Assembly (NCBI GenBank): GCA_964606415.1
Contig: CAZSGN010000216.1
Location: 1 to 5,064, forward strand
Reading direction: 5' to 3'
Length of the DNA: 5,064 nucleotides
Source of the DNA: CAZSGN01 sp964606415
GTDB lineage: Bacteria > Bacteroidota > Bacteroidia > Bacteroidales > JBBRXJ01
Shown here: positions 1 to 5,064 of the stretch, piece by piece
Layout of the letters: the number at the start of each line of letters is the position of its first letter
Position numbering within the stretch: position 1 is the stretch's first letter
Position numbers and translations under genes: made by a program
The notes under the pieces: model-generated
Told to the model about the DNA's origin: nothing
The model's database searches: none
Seen by the model: the letters and a program-made list of their open reading frames with translations, nothing else

Positions 1-303
1 TATCAAACATTATGATCCAAACACTTGAGTTTATTGACAGACTTTAAATAATACCCAAATCGAGTGATTCTTAAAAAAATCGTCCAAACGGTTAAAAAGA
101 AATAAAGTTTTCATTTTACTCATTCATTGAAACCCAACATCTTCTAAACCGGTATTCTATCCAAGAAAAGCGCTATTTCATTTCACTCGTATCGATCAAC
201 TTAGGTGGAATTATAATAATCAAAAAACAGTAAATCATTTCATTAAGGCATGATTTTTTCTTAATTTTCAGGAAAGGAATTATTAAATAATAAAGCCCCG
301 TTA
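1..303. other. Non-coding leader upstream of the kinase gene
   Basis: No convincing gene lies here. It is AT-rich, with stops in all frames. A short open stretch in the third forward frame from the left edge ends at a TAA at 45-47. It could be the last 14 codons of an upstream gene, but it is too short to judge. The region holds three loose copies of a TCATTT-led motif (starting at 111, 178 and 235), a perfect TATAAT at 212-217 without a matching -35, and a possible Bacteroidota-style promoter at 238-269. No clear intrinsic terminator for an upstream gene is visible. Confidence 0.7.
238..269 (+). promoter_or_regulatory. Possible degenerate Bacteroidota -33/-7 promoter
   Basis: TTTC at 238-241 is followed after 20 bases by TAATTTTC at 262-269. 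The known Bacteroidota primary-sigma consensus is TTTG at -33 and TAnnTTTG at -7, so each element differs by one base (C for the final G). Initiation near 275 would leave a leader of about 28 bases before the kinase ATG. The fit is suggestive only, because such AT-rich strings arise easily by chance and the organism's phylum is itself inferred. Confidence 0.25.
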
Positions 304-2169
304 ATGACAAAAAACCAAGGCCATAATTTCGAGCAACTCTCGGAAGAAATGCAGTGGTTATTAAAAAACATGACCAATGCTTTTGTTCTTTACGAAGCCA
401 TTTATGGGAAAGATGGGCAATTTCTGGATTGCCGTTATCTTTTCATCAATGATGCTTATAAAAACATATTCAATATCCCGGCGGAAAAAATTATCGGCAA
501 GACCCATTCCGATGTTTGGGGAAAGGGAGACAGTCCGCTTATAGACCATTATGAGCAGGTAGCCATAGAAGGAATCACTGCAAACTTTGAACTTTTCCAC
601 GAACCCAGTCATAAATACCTAAAATTTAACGTTTATCGCCCCTGGCAAGGGCATCAACATTTTTGTGTTGTTTTTGAAGACATTACAGAACAAAAACAAG
701 CCGATGAAAAAATCATTCAGAAAAACAGGGAGCTCGAGAAAGCATCCGAAGCCCTCATCCAAAGTGAAAATAAATTCCGCCTGCTATTTGAAAGTGCTAA
801 TGATGCCATATTTATCCTTGAAGAAGGTCGTTTCGTTGACACCAATGCAAAAACCCTGGATCTTTTCCAGACAACCATGCCGGAAATGATCGGTCGCACC
901 CCATGGGATTTTTCGCCTTTATATCAACCAGATGGCCAATCTTCTGTTAAAAAAGCAAAAGAATTAATAAAAAAAACCACAAAAGGACAGCCAAACAGTT
1001 TTGAATGGCTGCATTTAAGGAAAGACGGCACTACTTTTGAAGCAGAAATCAACCTTAACGCCTTTAATCTTAATGATAGAACCTATATACAAGCCATTGT
1101 CAGGGATATCACAAGCAGAAAAGAAGCATTAAGAGCGCTCGAGCAAAGTGAAAACAAGTTCCGTAATATATTTAACAACAGCTCTGACGCCATTGTAATT
1201 AGTGATTTAAACCAACAATTCCGTGAAATCAATAACCGCTTCATAAACATTCTTGGATTTAATAAAAAAGAATTTTATGAATCAAAAACAACTGACATCA
1301 TTGCCAAAGATTACCGTGAAAAAATATTAGAAAGAAATAAACAACTAAAGCAAGGAAAGACAGTCCCGGATATGGAAGTGGAGCTGATCACAAAAGATAA
1401 AAAGAGAATTCCTGTAGAAATAAACAGCCAGTTAATTAATTACAACGAAGAGAAAGCAATATTAACAGTGGTCAGAGACATCCGGGAACGGAAAGAACTT
1501 CAGCAAAAGATTATTGACACCATGATTGAAACAGAAGAAAGGGAGCGCCAGAAGATGGCACAAGACCTGCATGATGATCTCGGCCCCCTGCTTTCGACAA
1601 TGAACATGTACCTGCAGGCCCTTTTAGAAAGTGATAACAAAGAAACCCAGAAAACTTACCTTAAAAAAATAGGCGAAATTATTCAGGAATCAATTGCTAA
1701 TGTCCGGCAGATATCCAATGACCTGAGTCCTTATACTCTAAATAATTTTGGCCTTAAAGCAGCACTGGAATCACGTATAGATCGACAGCAGCAATTTATC
1801 AATATTCGTTTTAACTCAAATATTGATAAAACAAGATTCAGCAATGTCATAGAAACTATTTACTACCGCATCACGAATGAATTAATAAATAACACCCTAA
1901 AACATGCTAAAGCTGACAAAATTATTATAAATTTGAACTACGAGAGTGACATGCTCATTTTAGAATACAACGATAACGGCGTTGGTTTTGACGTCCAAAA
2001 AATGATTGATCAAAAAAAAGAAGGCATTGGCTTGTCCAGTATCCTTAGCCGTGCCAAAAGCCTTGGAAGCCAGTACGAATTCTACAGTACACCCAACAAA
2101 GGCATGCAATTTATCTTGATCACCAAAACAACAATTGAAGGCCATGAAAAAAATAATCATCGCGGATGA
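304..2169 (+). CDS. Cytoplasmic multi-PAS sensor histidine kinase, HisKA_3 (NarX/DesK-like) family
   Basis: This 621-residue kinase should autophosphorylate on histidine and pass the phosphate to the regulator encoded next door. Three PAS domains come first, at about residues 16-128, 154-272 and 282-397, closing with DIT (126-128), RDITSRK (267-273) and RDIRERK (391-397). A charged helical linker joins PAS1 to PAS2. The HisKA_3 domain (about 403-470) has the H-box LHDDLGP with phosphoacceptor His423. The HATPase_c domain (about 515-615) shows the N-box NELINNTLKHA (525-535), the G1 box DNGVGF (557-562) and the G2 motif EGIGL (573-577), so it looks catalytically intact. There is no signal peptide or membrane segment, so sensing should be cytoplasmic. 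No haem, flavin or other cofactor motif is recognisable and the ligand is unknown. The start is the first ATG after an in-frame TAA at 262-264, with no other usual start codon between. No strong Shine-Dalgarno sequence is seen; a GGAAAGGA at 271-278 is too distant. Kinase assignment is secure; the signal is not known. Confidence 0.95.
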   Translation: MTKNQGHNFEQLSEEMQWLLKNMTNAFVLYEAIYGKDGQFLDCRYLFINDAYKNIFNIPAEKIIGKTHSDVWGKGDSPLIDHYEQVAIEGITANFELFHEPSHKYLKFNVYRPWQGHQHFCVVFEDITEQKQADEKIIQKNRELEKASEALIQSENKFRLLFESANDAIFILEEGRFVDTNAKTLDLFQTTMPEMIGRTPWDFSPLYQPDGQSSVKKAKELIKKTTKGQPNSFEWLHLRKDGTTFEAEINLNAFNLNDRTYIQAIVRDITSRKEALRALEQSENKFRNIFNNSSDAIVISDLNQQFREINNRFINILGFNKKEFYESKTTDIIAKDYREKILERNKQLKQGKTVPDMEVELITKDKKRIPVEINSQLINYNEEKAILTVVRDIRERKELQQKIIDTMIETEERERQKMAQDLHDDLGPLLSTMNMYLQALLESDNKETQKTYLKKIGEIIQESIANVRQISNDLSPYTLNNFGLKAALESRIDRQQQFINIRFNSNIDKTRFSNVIETIYYRITNELINNTLKHAKADKIIINLNYESDMLILEYNDNGVGFDVQKMIDQKKEGIGLSSILSRAKSLGSQYEFYSTPNKGMQFILITKTTIEGHEKNNHRG

Positions 2170-2764
2170 CCATGAACTATTCAGAAGCGGGATCAAAATC
2201 ATTCTCGGGCAACAACCTGACTATGAAATCCTGGAAGCTTCCAATGGAAAGAAACTCCTTGACATCCTGAATGTAATAAAACCAGATATTATTCTGATGG
2301 ACATTAATATGCCTGTGATGGATGGCATCGAAGCCACTGAGCAAGCCCTTAAGATATATCCCGACCTTAAAATCCTGATTTTATCAATGTACGATGAAGC
2401 CTCTTATTATAACGAATTAATAGATAAAGGAGTAAGTGGATTTATCTTAAAAGATGAAAATGTCGATGAACTCAGAAAAGCTATTGATCAAGTCCTCAAA
2501 GGAAAGACCTATTTTTCTCAATCCCTCCTGATCAACCTTATTAAAACCAAAGATAAAAATACAAATATCCACCTCACCAAACGCGAGCAGGAAATCCTCG
2601 AATTACTTGCGCAAGGACTCTCGACACAGGAAATAGCAGACCAACTCAATATTAGCTTTCGCACGGTCGAACGCCACCGGTCTAACCTTCTCCTTAAAAC
2701 CAACACCAATAACTCCCTCAAATTATTGGTGTTTGCCATAAAAAACAACCTGGTCAAAATTTAA
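2144..2764 (+). CDS. NarL/FixJ-type response regulator (REC + LuxR HTH)
   Basis: This 206-residue DNA-binding regulator is the probable phosphoacceptor partner of the overlapping kinase. The REC domain (about 1-120) has the acidic pair Asp8/Asp9, the phosphoacceptor Asp53 in MDINMP, the switch residue Ser81 and the conserved Lys103. The LuxR-type helix-turn-helix (about 143-205) has LTKREQEILELLAQG, QEIADQLNIS and the recognition segment FRTVERHRSNL. Both domains look complete and the length is usual for the family. I chose ATG 2144 over the in-frame TTG at 2135 because it puts MKKIIIADDHE at the N terminus, as expected for REC. The gene overlaps the kinase by 26 bases, implying co-transcription and probably translational coupling. 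A GAAGG at 2137-2141 sits only two bases before the ATG, closer than ideal for a Shine-Dalgarno site. Target genes are unknown; its own operon or the downstream receptor are guesses. Confidence 0.95.
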   Translation: MKKIIIADDHELFRSGIKIILGQQPDYEILEASNGKKLLDILNVIKPDIILMDINMPVMDGIEATEQALKIYPDLKILILSMYDEASYYNELIDKGVSGFILKDENVDELRKAIDQVLKGKTYFSQSLLINLIKTKDKNTNIHLTKREQEILELLAQGLSTQEIADQLNISFRTVERHRSNLLLKTNTNNSLKLLVFAIKNNLVKI

Positions 2765-2796
2765 CCATCTTACAATTATTACCATTTACCCCCCTT

Positions 2797-2820
2797 ACCC
2801 TGCAGAAGTATCACCCTGCA
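2797..2820. repeat. ACCCTGCA direct repeat pair
   Basis: ACCCTGCA occurs at 2797-2804 and again at 2813-2820, identical over eight bases and offset by 16 bases, about one and a half helical turns. It lies 33 bases after the regulator stop. It could be a protein-binding site or chance; nothing else supports a function. Confidence 0.35.
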
Positions 2821-2829
2821 CTTTCCCAC

Positions 2830-2846
2830 ATGAGTAATTATCTCAT
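2830..2846. promoter_or_regulatory. ATGAG-N7-CTCAT inverted repeat, possible operator
   Basis: Perfect 5-base arms, ATGAG (2830-2834) and CTCAT (2842-2846), flank an AT-only 7-base centre. The 12-base arm-to-arm spacing would place the half-sites about one helical turn apart, as for a dimeric regulator. It lacks a T-run and is too AT-rich for a terminator. It is about 220 bases upstream of the receptor start, so a role there is uncertain. Confidence 0.25.
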
Positions 2847-2888
2847 TATGCCATGCGTATCTTATAAAAGTGAACCACCTATATAATT

Positions 2889-2916
2889 TGGGCGAATACC
2901 CACTTTTTCTGTTTTT
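2889..2916 (+). terminator. Weak intrinsic terminator-like hairpin
   Basis: TGGG (2889-2892) and CCCA (2899-2902) can pair around a 6-base loop, CGAATA, and are followed by CTTTTTCTGTTTTT (2903-2916). The T-rich tract is good but the stem is only 4 base pairs, so termination would be weak. It could end the kinase-regulator transcript about 125 bases after the regulator stop, or be chance. Confidence 0.22.
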
Positions 2917-3067
2917 AAAAATCCATCAATTTTGTCTTAAAATAAGATTAAACCAATCTGAATAAATGCCTCTGTCAAAAACTAAAATCTATAAACATTA
3001 AAAAAGAAAAAGTTATATACTGATTGCGCGGGTTAAAATAAAAAACATTGTCAAAAAAAACTAAGCT

Positions 3068-5064
3068 ATGATGAATATTAAAGACATGAAAATCGGCACA
3101 CGTTTAAACCTATTCTTAAACGGCACTTTCATTTTAATCATTGCATTAATAGGATACTACATGATTCAAATGCAGGAAAACAAAATCATTGAAGACACCG
3201 ATGAGCGAATGATGGAACAAGTGACTGACCTTAAGAAAATAATTGAAATACAAGTCAAAGACAACCAGGAAAAAGTAAATCTATCATTAAACCTCGCCCA
3301 TAACTATCTCTATGGGTTAGGAGATATAAATATTTTAGACGAAAAAGTAAGCTATCAGGCCGTCAATCAAAACTCAGGCCAACAAACCCGCATAACAGTC
3401 CCTGCCTGGGAAATAGATGGTCAGGTATTGCAAGAAAGCAATCAAATTGTTGATTACATCCAAAGTAAATCCGTTGAAACAGCAACTATATTCCAAAAAA
3501 TACCACAAGGCTACTTACGCATCAGCACAAATGTTAAAACCGAAGATGGAGAACGGGCTACAGGAACATACATTCCAAGTTCCTCAAAAGTAGCACAGGC
3601 TATTGAGCGGGGCGAAACATACCAAGGCCGGGCATTTGTCGTAAACGACTGGTACCTTACCGCATATGAGCCTATCCGTATCAATGGAGAAATAAAGGGC
3701 ATCCTTTACGTGGGAGTTAAGGAAAAAAACATGGATATGATCAAAGAAGTTTTTGACTCAAAAACATATTATGAAAACGGCTATCCTTTTCTTGTTAACA
3801 GCAAAGGAACATTATTAATTCATCCAACCATCGAAGGAGAAAATTTAAAAGATGATGACTTCTTTAAAAAAATACAGGAAACAAATAAGCAATTGGCTAA
3901 GACCGAGTACATGTTCGAAGGAGAAGAAAAATATCAATACTCAACCTACCTTGAATCTATAGATGCCTATGTTGCTACATCCATTTACAAAAATGACCTT
4001 ATGGGGGTCATCAGGAGCATGCGCAGTGCCATCTTAATTGCCATTGCCTTAGGCAGTTTAATATTTATTGCCATCAACACATCTTTAAGCAGAGCCATTA
4101 CCCGCGGACTGAACAAAGGCGTTCAGTTCTCAAAAGAAATCGCCAAAGGAAATCTTTCTGCCACGATTGATCTCAATCAAAAAGACGAAGTTGGGGAACT
4201 GGCCACCGCACTAAACGGAATGGTGGAGAAACTGCGTGATATTGTCCGAAACATCCGAACAGGATCAGACAGCATTGCCTCGGCAAGCCAGCAAATCAGC
4301 TCCAGCTCGCAACAATTATCACAGGGAGCAACTGAACAAGCCTCTTCGGCAGAAGAAATATCTTCTTCGATGGAAGAAATGGTATCGAATATACAGCAAA
4401 ATACAGATAATGCAAAACAAACAGAAACCATTGCACAAAACGCAACAGATGGTATCTCAAATGTCAATTCAGCGGCATCAGAAAGTTTAACCTCGGTCAG
4501 AAATATCACCGACAAAATACAGATCATTAATGACATTGCATTTCAAACAAATCTTCTTGCATTAAACGCAGCTGTTGAAGCAGCCAGAGCAGGGGAGCAT
4601 GGGAAAGGGTTTGCTGTTGTCGCCGCTGAAGTCAGAAAATTAGCTGAACGAAGTAAAATTGCAGCAGACGAAATTGTTAATCTCTCCCAATCAAGTAAAG
4701 AAACAACCGAAAGGGCTGGAGAACTTATGCAAGAACTGATCCCTGACATTCAAAAAACTTCCAGTCTTGTACAGGAAATAAGTGCAGCAAGTGCTGAACA
4801 AAACTCAGGTGCAGACCAGGTTAATAATGCCATTCAACAATTAAATGAGGTTACGCAACAAAATGCAGCCTCATCCGAAGAGCTGGCAACCAGCTCCGAA
4901 GAATTATCCAGCCAGGCTGACAGTCTGAAAGAGCTTGTCGAATTCTTCCATTTTGAAGATGACCAGGCAAACAAAAATAATAAGAACACAACAACTTCCG
5001 CAATAAGCCAAAAAACACATCAATTGACAACAAGCGGAAATAAAAATGCACAACAAAAAGCCAA
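3068..5064 (+). CDS. Methyl-accepting chemotaxis protein with Cache-type sensor (3' end outside window)
   Basis: A transmembrane chemoreceptor that should bind a ligand outside the inner membrane and control CheA through CheW. 665 codons are visible without a stop. TM1 spans about residues 13-34. The sensor region (about 35-317) resembles the Cache_3-Cache_2 fusion: VPAWEIDG (111-118), ATIFQK (139-144), YQGRAFVVNDWYLTAYEPI (185-203), IKGILYVGV (209-217), then a second Cache-like part with YPFLVNSKGTLLIHP (239-253). TM2 is about 320-337, and HAMP (about 338-394) contains DEVGEL (373-378). The signalling hairpin (about 395-629) has a canonical tip: AFQTNLLALNAAVEAARAGE (491-510) then HGKGFAVVAAEVRKLAERS. 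Glu504, Arg507 and Glu510 match Tsr Glu385, Arg388 and Glu391. ASSAEEISSS (425-434) fits the methylation-site consensus. The hairpin ends at LKELVEFFHF (620-629), followed by an Asn/Lys/Thr/Gln-rich tail that leaves the window. The first of two adjacent ATGs is used; an in-frame TAA at 3062-3064 rules out an earlier start, while 3071 is equally possible. The leader is A-rich without Shine-Dalgarno. The ligand is unknown. Confidence 0.96.
   Translation, partial: MMNIKDMKIGTRLNLFLNGTFILIIALIGYYMIQMQENKIIEDTDERMMEQVTDLKKIIEIQVKDNQEKVNLSLNLAHNYLYGLGDINILDEKVSYQAVNQNSGQQTRITVPAWEIDGQVLQESNQIVDYIQSKSVETATIFQKIPQGYLRISTNVKTEDGERATGTYIPSSSKVAQAIERGETYQGRAFVVNDWYLTAYEPIRINGEIKGILYVGVKEKNMDMIKEVFDSKTYYENGYPFLVNSKGTLLIHPTIEGENLKDDDFFKKIQETNKQLAKTEYMFEGEEKYQYSTYLESIDAYVATSIYKNDLMGVIRSMRSAILIAIALGSLIFIAINTSLSRAITRGLNKGVQFSKEIAKGNLSATIDLNQKDEVGELATALNGMVEKLRDIVRNIRTGSDSIASASQQISSSSQQLSQGATEQASSAEEISSSMEEMVSNIQQNTDNAKQTETIAQNATDGISNVNSAASESLTSVRNITDKIQIINDIAFQTNLLALNAAVEAARAGEHGKGFAVVAAEVRKLAERSKIAADEIVNLSQSSKETTERAGELMQELIPDIQKTSSLVQEISAASAEQNSGADQVNNAIQQLNEVTQQNAASSEELATSSEELSSQADSLKELVEFFHFEDDQANKNNKNTTTSAISQKTHQLTTSGNKNAQQKA

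Larger units (their letters stand above)
2765..3067. other. Intergenic region between regulator and chemoreceptor
   Basis: This AT-rich gap has no supported gene. It contains two ACCCTGCA repeats (2797-2820), an ATGAG/CTCAT inverted repeat (2830-2846), a weak hairpin followed by T-runs (2889-2916), a short AGATT/AATCT inverted repeat (2945-2959), and two related strings, TGTCAAAAACTAA at 2973-2985 and TGTCAAAAAAAACTAA at 3049-3064. I found no convincing TTTG/TAnnTTTG promoter; TATAATTTG at 2882-2890 resembles the -7 box but has one extra base and no partner. The length suggests that the receptor has its own promoter here. Confidence 0.7.

Noticed and set aside
34..39. Perfect TTGACA resembling a sigma-70 -35 box
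   Set aside because: No TATAAT-like sequence lies 16-18 bases downstream, and the likely host group does not use this element as its main promoter.
31..114. A 27-residue open frame on the minus strand starting at 114
   Set aside because: It is very short, has no recognisable motif or ribosome site, and lies in AT-rich DNA where such frames are common.
2135..2143. TTG start three codons upstream of the chosen start of the response regulator
   Set aside because: The extra residues MKA precede a typical REC N terminus; the ATG at 2144 is the usual start codon and gives the expected family length.
2945..2959. AGATT/AATCT inverted repeat in the intergenic region
   Set aside because: Five-base, AT-rich arms with no T-run or flanking context; expected by chance.
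4177..4536. A 119-codon open frame on the minus strand, and other antisense or out-of-frame open stretches inside the three genes (for example 361-612 minus, 665-889 plus, 4236-4490 plus, 4851-5051 minus)
   Set aside because: Each lies wholly or almost wholly inside a gene with clear domain structure, shows no recognisable domain, and is explained as a shadow of real coding sequence.
1..5064. Search for a novel defence system, mobile element, CRISPR array or RNA gene
   Set aside because: All long coding regions belong to well-known signalling families; no regular spaced repeats, terminal inverted repeats, transposase or tRNA/rRNA-like sequence was seen by eye.

Overview
The window holds an ordinary-looking signal-transduction locus, all on the + strand, from an AT-rich bacterium. 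The best guess is a member of the Bacteroidota, perhaps a motile, Marinilabilia- or Cytophaga-like lineage, since it carries a chemoreceptor. Three things suggest this: a soluble multi-PAS HisKA_3 kinase overlapping a NarL/LuxR-type regulator, A-rich leaders with poor Shine-Dalgarno sequences, and the general style of the proteins. The taxon is an inference from style; no marker gene is present.

Layout: 1-303 is a non-coding leader, possibly with a degenerate Bacteroidota-type promoter just before the first gene. 304-2169 encodes a cytoplasmic hybrid-free sensor kinase with three PAS domains, a HisKA_3 dimerisation/phosphoacceptor domain (His423) and a HATPase_c domain. 2144-2764 encodes its likely partner, a 206-residue REC plus LuxR-type HTH response regulator whose start overlaps the kinase end by 26 bases. 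2765-3067 is a 303-base gap with short direct and inverted repeats and a weak terminator-like hairpin. 3068 to the right edge encodes a methyl-accepting chemotaxis protein cut by the window: TM1, a long extracytoplasmic Cache_3-Cache_2-like sensor region, TM2, HAMP, a complete and canonical signalling hairpin, and the start of an Asn/Lys/Thr/Gln-rich tail.

How they may work together: the kinase and regulator form a two-component system that should sense a cytoplasmic or diffusible cue through PAS domains and change transcription. The receptor should report an extracellular or periplasmic ligand to a CheA/CheW array encoded elsewhere. Whether the regulator controls the receptor gene is untested; the repeats in the gap between them are the obvious place to look. 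I see no mobile element, CRISPR array, tRNA or rRNA, and no clear sign of an undescribed system.
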